A stretch of 23,080 bases of DNA, from positions 124,521 through 147,600 of the forward strand of contig NW_019091544.1 of NCBI RefSeq assembly GCF_001949145.1. The letters are read 5' to 3'. The position numbers were made by a program, and so were the translations under genes. Under the pieces are notes generated by a model. The model searched no databases, was not told the origin of the DNA, and worked only from the letters and a program-made list of their open reading frames with translations. Origin of the DNA: Acanthaster planci (taxonomy: Eukaryota; Echinodermata; Asteroidea; Valvatida; Acanthasteridae). Below are positions 10,561 to 21,243 of this stretch, in pieces. How positions within the stretch are numbered: position 1 is the stretch's first letter; the number at the start of each line of letters is the position of its first letter.

Positions 10561-11240
10561 GTAAGTGGTAGATTCCAAATATGATATCCTCATTTCATGT
10601 CAGTGCATCTGTAATGATGTCCAACAAACAAACCAATGGCACCAGACAGCTACATCTGCCTCCTACCAAAATTCCTTCAGTTGGTCAGCAAGCCTCTTCA
10701 TTAGTTTATCGCAGCACACACTTGTTTTAATTGTCGTTCTGTTCGAGAGCAGAACTTCAAGTTTAATTCCCTCCATTTTTTTTCAAACACAAATTTTCGA
10801 ATTTCAAGAGTGCTATCTGCTGATTTTACCATACATCAATATCATGTTGCCATCTCCATCAGTTGTGTGAATCCTTCATGTTGAGGCAAAAAAGTGATGT
10901 AGCTGGGAATTGATCATTTGTGCTTTGGCATTAAACCAGCTCTGCAAATGACTGGTCTCAATAATTGCAAATTGTGCAGTGATGATGAGTGACAAAAATC
11001 CATGAAGATTGTCTGCACAAGATTGAAAACTTTAAGATTGACAAATTTAGAGATTGTGAGAAAATTTACGAATTTTTATTTATTTTTTTAAAATGTGAAA
11101 CATATAGCTTTCACCATGGAAGACAAACCCAACATGTTAACCTGCTTAACAATTTTCTTCTTTCCCACTCGTTGATATAAATTAGAGCCATAAATAGCAT
11201 TTCTACTGAAAAGTTATTACTCCTTTTTTCATCTTTAAAG

Positions 11241-11317
11241 ATGCATTGTGGGAATCAATCTGCAGGCAGGAACTAAGGGAGGAAAGAAGAAGACAGCAGT
11301 GCATGCCGGGCTCTTGA
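11241..11317 (+). CDS. possible terminal exon of the SAMD3-like gene
   Basis: A moderate acceptor (TTTTTTCATCTTTAAAG) precedes a phase-1-compatible frame. This gives DALWESICRQELREERR-type residues and a stop TGA at 11315-11317. An alternative acceptor, CTGCAG at 11265, opens a different 30-codon frame to TAG at 11356, but its phase fits the previous exon less well. Family C-termini I recall are longer, so this end may be truncated or wrong. Confidence 0.25.
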
Positions 11318-12833
11318 AGCTAACCAGTGCATTAAAGGCCTTTGAATGGAATGTGTAGACCCCCCACAATGATGGACAAGGCACAAATCAAGCTATGTCA
11401 TGTATTATATCTATCACCAAATAATAAATACACGTATTCAAAAACCAATAAAAGAAAGTAGCATAATGCATGCAGATGTTTGAAAAACTGAAAAAAACCT
11501 AATTTTGATAACTAATTTTCTCATTCTGATGGCTTGTCTGGTTGGGAACTGGTTGACATTTCCCTGATTAACTGTGGCATATAGGTAACCTTTGCCTGTT
11601 CTTTCAGTTCTGTGTTAATGGGGGTAAATTGTTACAAATAAAATTGCTCCTAAAGTTTGAATAATTGTGGTGAAAAAACAGATTAAAATTTGAAACAACA
11701 ATTTCTGATCAAAAGAGAAGAGAGAAATACTGAAATAATGAGGAAAAAATGGTTGACACTTTCACTAATTATCTACGACATAGGACACTTTTTTCCTGTT
11801 TCAGTTCTGTATTAATGAGGTAATTGTTGCTGTTAAAGGTGCCCCCAAAAGCTTGAATATATGATTTAAAGGGAAAAAACCTAGATGTTTAATAACAATT
11901 TTTGATCAAAAGAAAGTTTCAAGATTGTAACAAAGAGGAATATAAATCTCCAGAATAAATATCGAAAAGAAAGTCCAACAAAGAAATTTATGTTAAGTTG
12001 CCATTTTCCTTGTAATTATTAATTGTTGTATTTTTATTTCATTGTATATTATATTACTTATCCATGCAAAAATTAATCTGATGACAAGCAGATGTTGTCA
12101 TCATCTTGTCATGCATTCTACACCAGTTTGGTAAATTACAGAAAAATTCCATATTAAAAGGTTAACAGCTTTCCCCCTGGAGAACCAGACATGTATCAGC
12201 CATCGTAAAGCAAAATCATGTTCCAAAGTCAGTTTTAGCAGCTTTTGAAGAATTTTCAGAGAACATTTATTCAGATTAGTGCAACAGGCTTTGTGCCAAG
12301 TGAGCCATCTGAACTTCTTATACCAGAACTCTTTCCTAAATTAACGTTACGCTGATTCTGTAAGGTCATGGTGAAATCAAAATCTTTGCAAACTTTTGGG
12401 AATTTAGATATTGATATTTGGTAAGTTTGGATGATACTAAAAGGTACACATTTTATGAGAAGTATCTTTGTAAGTGTTCTGGTGTTGCTTATTCAACAAA
12501 ACAGGTTTTTACAAGTGTTAAAGGCATGAAATGCTGCTATATATTTGCAATATTATAAAGAGGATTGTAGATAAGTTGTGTTAAGCTGTTTTGTGGTAAA
12601 ATTATTTTTAAAGTTTTTTTTCGAGCGGTTCATACCAACTTCACCAAAGGAACATTGCTTTTCAAAAGTGCAATATCACAATTATAGCAGGCCTGCAAAA
12701 ATACTCCATGTGATTTCAGCACCTGGTTCAAGTTCACACTCAAAATGACTTGTAATATGCTAGCTTTTATTGTGGTTTGTCATGACATGGTTGAGACATA
12801 AATAAACCAGACAAGGACTGTAAAATAGCAGCT
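11318..12833. other. transposon 3' non-coding region
   Basis: The region is AT-rich with no convincing coding on either strand. It contains the ~200-bp diverged tandem duplication listed separately and a GTAAGT at about 12421 without a recognisable exon before it. It is likely the 3' end or non-coding filler of the element, or a nested insertion. Confidence 0.5.
11551..11950. repeat. diverged tandem duplication, about 200-bp unit, two copies
   Basis: GGTTGACA at 11551 recurs at 11751. Shared landmarks follow in order: CATATAGG/CATAGGAC, CTTTCAGTTCTGTGTTAATG against GTTTCAGTTCTGTATTAATG, AAGTTTGAAT/AGCTTGAAT, AACAATTTCTGATCAAAAG against AACAATTTTTGATCAAAAG (about 11698-11715 and 11895-11912). 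Offsets run from 200 down to 197 bp. The copies differ by many substitutions and small indels, so the duplication is old. No coding is seen in either copy. Confidence 0.8.
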
Positions 12834-12850
12834 GTTTGTTTGTTTGTTTA
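12834..12850. repeat. (GTTT)n short run
   Basis: Four GTTT units followed by ATTTA. It is a simple microsatellite inside the element. Confidence 0.8.
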
Positions 12851-12985
12851 TTTACAACCACTGACACGTTATAACAAACTGTCCCCGTGCTTTAACAGTT
12901 ATAAATGTTCATAAAACAGGATTTCGTTCCCAAGATTACATATTTAATACCAATTAATTACTGATATATTGGTGTTTTTAAAGTA

Positions 12986-13238
12986 ACAAACCGTTTAATG
13001 ACAGTATACACATCGTGAAATAACAGTTTTTGGCACTGACAAAAACGGAAAATGGATGAAAAACGGGCTAAATATCGGTCATTTACTGGAATATTAACGG
13101 TATTTTACACGGACAAAGCGTTAAATGACACCATAGATAACGTAAGAAAACGGTTTGGTGTACCGTTATAAAACAAGAATTGGACCCAAAATGACAGGTA
13201 GATTGCGTTATTTTAAAGGAACAAACCGTTAATTGACA
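12986..13238 (+). repeat. subterminal motif array of the transposon right end
   Basis: Three copies of an 18-bp motif, ACAAACCGTTWAWTGACA, lie at 12986-13003, 13113-13130 (ACAAAGCGTTAAATGACA) and 13221-13238, all in the same orientation. Further ACCGTT/AACGGT cores lie between them (for example about 13095, 13150 and 13161). In CACTA elements such short subterminal repeats are bound by the element's own DNA-binding proteins. The motif count and positions are seen directly; the role is inference. Confidence 0.65.
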
Positions 13239-13347
13239 AAATATATAGAACTCGTAGAATAACGGAGCGCCCCGTAATTTCAGTGTAACCGTATTTTTAC
13301 GGGACGGTACTGGCGTCCCAAGTGCCAGTGAAATTCCTTTTAAAATA

Positions 13348-13368
13348 CGGATTTTTTTTTTTACAGTG
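13348..13368 (-). repeat. right terminal inverted repeat of the transposon
   Basis: Read on the minus strand from 13368 this is CACTGT, eleven A, then TCCG. It is the inverse partner of 5361-5380. The adjoining TCCGTATTTTAA (as read on the minus strand) also occurs in the left subterminal region at 5427-5438. TA follows at 13369-13370. Confidence 0.65.
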
Positions 13369-13370
13369 TA

Positions 13371-16300
13371 TGCTATTTCGCTATACCAGATCATTTGATG
13401 CGTTGTTCATCGAGTCGCAGTGTTTCTGGTCAGATTTTATCCAGAGAAAACCCGTGGCAGATATCGTCATCAATCAGAAACTTTTGGTGATTCCGATCAG
13501 TGGATGCTAGGATGTTTGTCGTGGAATCGTTCCGGTTGTACTTTTTGTTCAGCGCTACGAAGTTTTCAACTTGTGATGTCCTCTGAAGTTACACCCTCAT
13601 ACCACAATTTGTTTAAAGGGTTTAATAAAATAAAGCAAATATTTCGTCACGAAAATTCTTAAATAAAATGAGAAATTTCTTGTTTCCGAGCGGTGAGCGT
13701 GAACCTGGAATTAAAAGTGAAAGTTATTGATTGCTAAGTGTAAAGGAGACTTTGACAAGCTTGGCTTTGGGTTACTTTTACAACTATTAAAAAACCACAA
13801 CACGTGCGTATTGAACATTCTATCCAATGCAGATGTTTATGCTTATTAGGGAAAGTGGTGCGCACTCGGCGTAATCATCTGGGCGTAACGCTGACTTTAA
13901 CTGGAGGATAAATCAGCAATTAATTTCGTGGAAAATTAATGAACCATACCTTAAACTACAGCAAAAGTACTGTTCTATTGGAACATAGTATTGGTCTAGT
14001 TGTCATGCCTGTCATCAAGAATTCTTGCTCAGTCTTGGCTTCGAACTGCCTTGCAGATGTGGATTTGGATGATGGATTTCTGTACAGACTACATACGGCG
14101 GTTTGTGGTAAACGCTTCAAGTTAATTTTTTTTGGTCCTTTTTTCGAGAGGAAAACACAAGACAAGTATCCAGAGGGATAGTTCCATCGCTGTATAAAAT
14201 AAAGTTGAAAAGTCAGTGCCAATTTTGAAAGATTTTTGAGATGAGATGTGCATCAAAATCCATTTTTCCATGCGTTCAACGAGGCGTAATAATCACAGTT
14301 AGATTTTTAATTACATTATAAAGTCATGTGTAGTTGACATCTGTATTGATTTCTAATTTTGTTGTGTGATGATACTGCATTTTGTCATCTTCACCATTAC
14401 AATTTGCGTGAAAATAAAACAATTCTAGCATATGTAATGAAAGGTTTTACACTTAAAATGTGTATAAAAATTCTTAGCTTAACATAAAGTGTCTAGCAAT
14501 AATTTACTCTTCTAATGCAATCTGTAACTAAAACAAATTGTAATGGAATTAATTGATGCATATGAGTGCCAATTTTAAATGTGTTTTTCTTAATAAAGAT
14601 TGAAATACCTAGGTCACATAGTTGGACTAGCGGCGAATAGACATATGTCAGAAGAACTAGTCAACTGTCAGTGTGAAATTTTCATTTTTTTTGTCAAATC
14701 AGAAGATTCTAACTTCTCAAGTTTGTACTTGGTTAAAGTTAAATAGGACCAGCGGTGATATCTTGACGGCATGTGTTATCCATTTATACTTAAGTTCTTG
14801 AACATCAATAAAGGGTATAGGGTTGTTATTTTAATGACATATTTGTGTAGAGTATAGGCTACTTTTTAAAAAGCCGAAATTCTCAGAACTTAAGTTGTTA
14901 ACGATAGACAGTTTGTGCGTGAGCTAATGAGCTCGTTTTTGCATCGCCACGCTTGTTACCGGTACCCTGAAAACGCACAAAATCATGATTGATTGCATTT
15001 GACGTATTCAATGTTGGAAGAGTTAATGAGGAAATCTATCACAGTATAGACCAAAGATGGAAACTGGTCCGCTGGCAGCTGCATCTTGCAGTAGCTTTTC
15101 AGTTTCATCAGGAGAAAGTGGAGGAAATTAAGTGGTTAATATGATACTTGTCATAAGCGTTTAACTCCTATCGAGTAAACTCCTTTCTTGATCTTACCGT
15201 GGATAGGTCGTTTTCGTTACCATACTTTGACAATCCTGAAACAGTATCAGGAATTCGATTTAGTTATTGAAAGAGGAAAGACATTGAAATAGTTCAGATT
15301 TTTATAACAAACAGTGTTTGTAAATTAGAATATGTATATAGATGCTGTTTGTACCACCATGCTTTTCTTTTGTAAGATATTGACCTGTTAAAGTCAATTT
15401 AAAAGAATGAACATGATGTATTGAATAATTTTGTGTGGAGAATCTGTCGAGTGTTCCTTTGGCTAGAATGCTAATTTGATTTGGACCAATACCCATGCAG
15501 TTTCCTTCTTCAAGTGTAGAAATGACTGCACATGCATGTCATAGGGAATCACAGTGGATGATAGATCGGTTACATGATAAATCCATGGATGTGAAATTGG
15601 TCAAATATTCCAGCTACGCTGTTCTTGCTAAACAAGTCGATAGTTTGCGATCCTGTCTCCTTGGTTTCACTTGAAGGCTTTCCTCAAGGGGGTGATGAAG
15701 ACAGAGTCCTAATTGGTATCTGCATCAGTGTGGTTATAGTATGTATGCACAGCTCTCGAAGATGGCATTTGGTTTATCAGTCTTAGTACCATCATGTGGA
15801 ATTGAATTTGAGTCTTTTTTTTCAGAAAGATAATAAATCTACTGACTTGAGTCCTGTCTGGTTTGAGGGTGTGCATAGACACAGATGTTGTCTTTGTGTA
15901 AATTACGAATGAATGTCTGTTCAGATTTGAAATTGGTTCCATGCTTGCCGAAGTCTTTCACCGTACGGAGCGCTGGAAAACTGAACTACACTCACGTTTT
16001 CGTTTTTGTCCACGAAAATTATGATTTTCATTGTGAATGTGTTTCTGTTAATGTGTGCTCAAAACAGCTGAAATGCCAGAAGTGATGACTGAAAGTCAAC
16101 CGACAAGTTTCTTTTTTCGGGTGAAAGCATTTTGTTTTTCTTGCGTATATCAGATTTTGTCCACTCTGTATCCTTCTATAATTAATCAGCGATGGCACTG
16201 TGGCCTTGATGCTCTATAGACGGTAATGTCAGATCTATATTGTTAAAGCTTATTGACTGATAAATAAATTTATCAAGTAGACATGAAGTTGTCAGTTTAA

Positions 16301-17336
16301 AACTCCAAAATGTTTCCTGTCATCGTTGCGGATGCTTCCATATACATGTTTTTGCTTTTTTCTAAAACAAGTCTTGAAGGGTCATTTGAGATATTTATTT
16401 AAACAAAAAAATGTTCGGTTCGTTTTATTTTTGGGTGGAGAATATGGAGGCTTCCACGATGTAAATATTAACTTTATTAAAAGTTGCACGTTCACATTCA
16501 TGATTTTCGTGGATATTCTCTTAAATGTTGAAAATAAGACGACATTTGATCGTATCCGGTTGCTTAGTTCGTTGTCCGAGCTTTGGAAGACGCTCTTTTC
16601 AACAGGTCAAGTTGTTTTTCAGTTCTGCTTTAGTATTAACATATAAATCAATTTGAAATGGACACCACCACTTGTACGCGTAGAATCTTGAAAGGAAATA
16701 GGACACGGTTGATAATTAAGTTGTGAATCATTCATGGCGAGACTGCGGCTTTTTTGAGAAGAGTCAATTTCAGTGCATTTTCTTTGGTGTTCTTACGTGT
16801 CTGAAGTGAAATGGTGCATTAAATTCAGTGGATTGCGGTGTTTCGTATAATGGACTTGTTTTTGTTTTCATTAGTCAAGGATAGGCGCTGTATGGCACTG
16901 CAGAAGTCGGTGCAATTTCAACCCAGGCTGATAGTGAGCAAATGCGTGACTATGATGTGGACAACGTGTCCTTGTACATGTTGATGTTAGGGAATGTCCT
17001 GTTAGTCTTCACAACACAGACCCATTCAAAATGATCAGACTGACGCATTAGCATTTTCCCGCCTCCGGTCTCTGTTATCCATGTTCCAATTCTGCCATTC
17101 GATACGAGAAATGAATATGTATAAAATTCAGTTACTTGGTAATGAAGGTATAATAGCGATTCAGAAGCCAGACTGCCTGTCAGAGTCAGTGAGATGAAGC
17201 GGTAATGTATGTAGCATCGTGAATGGAGTGGAGTAGACAGAAAGCTATAATCATAAGGTTATCGTTATGACAAGCTAATTGCGAGAAACATCAATACCTT
17301 TAGTCACTGTCCAAGCGCTGACCTCCAAAACACACC
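13371..17336. other. gene-free stretch right of the transposon
   Basis: Short open frames on both strands (for example 13939-14181 and 16326-16646) have no family resemblance and no paired splice sites. No repeats or RNA genes are recognised. This is probably host intergenic or intronic DNA. Confidence 0.55.
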
Positions 17337-17620
17337 TATATAGACCTTTCTCCTGTGATGTCACAATCGTGCTGGACCGCGATGTGTTGTTATGGTAATC
17401 TACTTATTCAAGATAAACTAATCAAGCATGCAGCATTCGCATATGCGCTCGCACGCGGTTGAAGCTGCCCCTAGGAATATATGCGACTACCGTGGCCAAG
17501 GCGGTCCACAAGTGGTGGTATTGTTTACATTTAGCGCAATCCAGTCCAGGGATTTTAGAATATCTGATCTCCCTCACAGATTTCGATACGATGGGGGCGG
17601 GGACGTAGACATTACCAGAT
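17337..17620. other. GC-richer patch with GC box and TATA-like motif, unassigned
   Basis: Compared with its surroundings this patch has more CpG (GCGCTCGCACGCGG at about 17446). It contains a GGGGGCGGGG GC box at about 17593-17602, a TATATAG at about 17337 and TGATGTCACAATC at about 17356. On the minus strand the GC box lies about 250 bp upstream of the TATA-like and CRE-like motifs. It could be a promoter or an old repeat. An open frame spans it on the minus strand (17422-17685) with no recognised domain. Confidence 0.25.
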
Positions 17621-18690
17621 AATCCATTGATTATGGACTGTATTCTTGAATCGTTAGTCCTGGAGGTCAACATCAGCATTTCCAATCATTTCTGCAGTAA
17701 CCGAACCGTTAGGTTTGTCCTTCACGTATGGTTGGGCCGTGTTCATATCTGTTTATACAAGAATTGGTCAATGTGTTAAATGATTTACAGCATTGCTCTT
17801 ACCTTTCCACTGGAATTTAGAAACGGTCCCCCGGTTCTACCTTCTCTCGTGATCATTTCATAATCACAGTGACATTTAAGGTTATCAGAACATTTCACAT
17901 CAGATCTTGTCAACCCTGACAGTAATGCGTGGATATTGTATGATCGATCAACCAGAGAATGTAAAGAATGAAAATTGGAAATAGATTCAAGCACAATGAG
18001 ATATCCCTTTTGAAAAGGGAAAAAATTTTATACGAAGCAATGATAACTGCCCAATAAACATCCAACAGTTCCTCTGTTTGGGCAAATATTTCCTTTCATC
18101 TTTCTTTGCTCATGTGGAAATTCAAAAGCCTAATAACTGATCGTATGCGCCATTTTGACGGTGTTAATTTGACTTGATCTGCCCTAACCGTTTCTTCTCC
18201 TGTCCTTATTAGTTTGTGGTGAAGTCTGTGTTTCGCTTGATTTGTTGAAACACAGCAGCGGGGGAGACCCAATATGCATGTCGAGTGCAGTGCAGTGGCC
18301 TGCAGATACTCGCTTCGTTTTCGAGAGTTCTGCCGTAAAATGAGGTCACATAGTGTTTTTGCTGAATGAATCCTGAGATTTACAGGGTGATTTTGAATAT
18401 GGCTTAAAGTTTGAAAAATTGAATTCGGAGTTTGTCATTTTGGCAGAGATTGTTCCTCTGCTTTAAAAGAGCCTTTTAGTTTCGGATGGCATGGAAGTTT
18501 TTAAGGAAAGTGAACGGAGTGAAGTTAGGAGCAGGAGAGGAGATTGATATTGGAGGCAGAGGAGTTAATATAGGACCCTTTATACACATGTTAAGTTTTA
18601 TTCCACAAGACCAGAACCAGTTTCGTTAAACAAATGACCTAGAAGTCAATGTATTTATTTAATCTTCAGGGAAAACTATAGGGTCCACAC
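17621..18690. other. no recognised feature
   Basis: No supported gene or repeat is seen. Open frames here are short and lack recognisable motifs. Confidence 0.5.
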
Positions 18691-18750
18691 AGGTGTAAGT
18701 AATAGTAGAGCATTTGTTAATATTTCAGAGGTCGCAGGTTGATGCTTGCC
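18691..18750 (+). repeat. probable tRNA-derived SINE head (degenerate)
   Basis: AGTAATAGTAGAGCATTTG at about 18699-18717 resembles a tRNA D-arm/A-box region (TAGTnnnnGTAGAGC). AGAGGTCGCAGGTTGATGC at about 18727-18745 resembles a degraded B-box/T-arm (GGTCGCAGGTTCGAnnCC). The spacing is right for a tRNA head. The T-arm core has lost the CGA, so it is not a working tRNA gene. SINE heads of this form are common in animals. The 3' boundary is not clear. Confidence 0.4.
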
Positions 18751-20450
18751 CTCAGTTTGTTTATTGTTCTGCCCCCTCCTTGTCAAAAAGGGAAAAAAAG
18801 GCCTCCCTCCACTCTCAGAATTCGAGGCCAATTGTCCTTGACAGTTTGTAATCTAACACTGTACCTCCTCGTCGTATGGGCCAGGGCAAATCAGTCTTCA
18901 CGTGATATTCACATGAGACCCACATTCGAGCAAGTTTTGGTCATGATAATCGTCCCGTGTTCCCAAGGCAATCGACTGTACCGTCTTTGCCGATCCTGCC
19001 TTGTTTCTCAGCATTAGATGTTAAAAACTGTAGGAGTGCTCCAGGATTAATAAAAGACTTTGACATATTATGAGTTGCTTTGGAGACTTTTAATCTCAAT
19101 TTAGTTTCATAGAATCAGTCATACTATCAGAAACAAAGTCTTTCCTTAGTGGTCAAAATTTTTCTAAGGGTCGGATCTGAACATCTTTCTTAGTTCTGTC
19201 ATAAATTGGCTAATGTTACATTCAGAGTTAGTACATGTAGTTTTTCTGCTTTTGTAACGAGAAGATTTTCACCTTAGTGCTCGGTAAGATAAGGTGACAG
19301 ACCACACAGTTATGGGCTGTAATATCGCAGAGACCTACTTGTTTTCTGTCTTTCAAGGTCCGCCTGTCATCACTGTATTTGCCCACTGCATTCATGTTTT
19401 CTTAGTATTAATTTTCACTTAAACATGAGTCACTGGTGAAGTTATGAATTGGTGATTGGTTTCTCAGATGTCTGGAGTTATGAATATGGAGATAAAACCT
19501 CACTTTGTGATAAAACACCTCAACCACGGTGTGGTTGATTGTTTTCACGTGTCAGAGCAGCTGCTCCTTTCAGTACCTTCGAAGAATAACTAGGCTGTGA
19601 TGGGGCTTCACTGAGGATTTAGGTTAATGCGTTATAAATTATATATGCATGGTGTTAATTGCAGTTATGGCAGACTATTGTATAAATGACACTTAACAAT
19701 TTTGGGATCAATGCTAGTTAGGAAAGATGCCATTTCCTTTTCATTATTCTGTGGAGGACAGATCTTGATTTAGAAAAAAAAGTTTCTTGTAAGAGGAACT
19801 TTTTGCTGTCAAATCCGTTTTTATCCATGTTTGATTATGCACGATGCAGTTTGGCCACTATGCCCCATTTTTTTCTGCAAATAAAGAGGTGAAAAAGATA
19901 CCTTTGTGCTAGTGCATAATTAATGAGCTGGATGCCATGTTACCAAGACTACCTCAGCATGTGTGAAACAAAAAAACAAACACGCATGAATGAATCATCT
20001 GAAGTCTGAGATGACACGGCCGTGGGTTGGCCACAGGTTTCATCAGTTTAGTTGGAAGGACTTTTGTCGTTTTGATATTCATTGTTTCCTTGAGATACTT
20101 TGTTTCCCCAAGATATACATCAGAAAGCTTAAAGGAGAGTTAAAGCACCAGATGCATTGTTGACATTTTAGTATTCTTTGGCTTTAAGTGACCGAATTAA
20201 AACTAAGAAACTTACTCCTTGAAAGCCAAAATGCGTTGGAAAAGGATTAGGATACAGAGAAGGGATTATTACAACGGGGAACGGACCTGCACCTGTTTTC
20301 CTCGGTTTTGATCTTTGTATTATATTAAGTAAATATTCGTGTACACCGTCGAATTGTAAGGGCCCATTTAAGAGGAAAAATTACTGTAATCGTTAGCGAA
20401 TCTAGGATGAGGAGAATTATGTTTAAATGCCCTTAGTGGTGTTCAATTTT
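18751..20450. other. no recognised feature
   Basis: The open frame at about 18739-19017 has no domain and overlaps the SINE-like head. The rest shows no repeat or gene signal that I can support. Confidence 0.5.
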
Positions 20451-20474
20451 GTTTGTTTGTTTGTTTGTTTGTTT
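20451..20474. repeat. (GTTT)6 microsatellite
   Basis: Six uninterrupted GTTT units, followed by ACTTTG. Confidence 0.95.
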
Positions 20475-20910
20475 ACTTTGTATCACATGATTGCTCTTGA
20501 CGGGAGCTAAACATTGGAGCTTTTTTCAAAATGACAGATGAGAAAAGTAATCGCACTTGATTTCTCTTAAAACTATGAGTGCTACATGAAATGAACTGCA
20601 CACAACCGTTTTCTCTTTTTGTAGCTTGTCATCGATGGCGTAAGAATAAAGCACACCAATTTTCAACATTTGTAAAATTCAGAATTAAGCCAATCGTCAT
20701 TAAAAAGGGTTCTGCTTTGATCCATCTGTTCTAACGTTTTAAAATCAATATTTTGACTTAATTTGTCATTGCTGGACCTCTCACCAAGCATTCATGCTTC
20801 AATCTTGACACAAAAAAACAGTGAAAACCAATCCCTCCTCCCCATCGTCCCCCAAAGGTAAAAAGCCAGTCACACCTGATTTCTCCCTTCCAAATGGAAC
20901 CGTCCCTACT

Positions 20911-20960
20911 CTTTTGACCAATCATTGAAACGTACACTGTGGCAACAGGCTCCGCCCACC
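20911..20960 (+). promoter_or_regulatory. host gene promoter candidate: CCAAT box plus GC box
   Basis: GACCAATCA (CCAAT at 20918-20922) is followed about 30 bp later by GGCTCCGCCCACC, with the Sp1-type CCGCCC core at 20952-20957. NF-Y and Sp1 sites with this spacing and order are typical of TATA-less animal promoters. About 290 bp downstream is a consensus splice donor, CAG|GTAAGT, supporting transcription to the right. GGCAAC at 20941 could be a half RFX site. This is motif reading only. Confidence 0.42.
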
Positions 20961-20997
20961 TATTATCAGTCTGACATGTATTTTGTATGATTACCAT

Positions 20998-21243
20998 TCG
21001 TCTGTCAGGGAACAGTTACATGTAGACGAGGATGACGATCTGCTGTAGGCAGATTAGACACTCTGGACAACCATTTTTCTTCGCCGCGGGAACTTCCTGT
21101 CCAGCGAAGTAGAGGATTTTCCATTCACCTGAGATCTCTCATCTGAACCGAAAGGGATAGTGAACGTTTTTTCAGATTTGCAAAAACAGCTCTTTGTAAT
21201 AATCTGGAGTCATCTGTAACTCATGTGACAGTCCAGATTTCAG
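20998..21243 (+). other. candidate non-coding first exon of a host gene
   Basis: The stretch between the promoter motifs and the donor ATTTCAG|GTAAGTG (GT at 21244) is less AT-rich than its surroundings. Its ATG codons are followed at once by stops (ATGTAG, ATGTGA) or open only a ~25-codon upstream frame from about 21032. It would therefore be 5' untranslated sequence with the start codon in a later exon beyond the window. The transcription start is not fixed; about 20990-21010 is a guess from promoter spacing. Confidence 0.4.

Larger units (their letters stand above)
5361..13368 (+). mobile_element. 8.0-kb CACTG-ended DNA transposon, CACTA/EnSpm-like, decayed
   Basis: The left end begins CACTGT followed by eight A and TCGTTA at 5361. 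Bases 13368 back to about 13348 read, on the opposite strand, CACTGT followed by eleven A and TCCGTA. Both ends are flanked by TA (5359-5360 and 13369-13370), which would be a 2-bp target duplication. The subterminal regions share further sequence: TCCGTATTTTAA at 5427-5438 is present inverted at 13340-13351, and ATCGTGAAATAACAG is present at both 5608 and 13012. The interior carries a transposase-like remnant and a linked SAM/SAMD3-like gene. CACTA/EnSpm elements have CACTA or CACTG termini, short target duplications and subterminal repeat arrays, as seen here. The family assignment is inference. Two unrelated solo ends framing the gene cannot be wholly excluded. Confidence 0.62.

Noticed and set aside
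10735-10754. Short perfect hairpin GTTCTG...CAGAAC
   Set aside because: The stem is only six base pairs, too short to call an RNA or terminator in animal DNA.
13083-13394. 103-codon minus-strand open frame at the transposon right end
   Set aside because: It runs through the terminal and subterminal repeats and out of the element, with no recognisable motif.
16326-16646. 106-codon plus-strand open frame rich in Phe and Leu
   Set aside because: It is in T-rich DNA, where such composition is expected. There is no motif, splice context or neighbour support.
20758-20997. 79-codon minus-strand open frame across the promoter motifs
   Set aside because: It has no domain and covers the CCAAT and GC boxes. 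A plus-strand promoter explains the sequence better.
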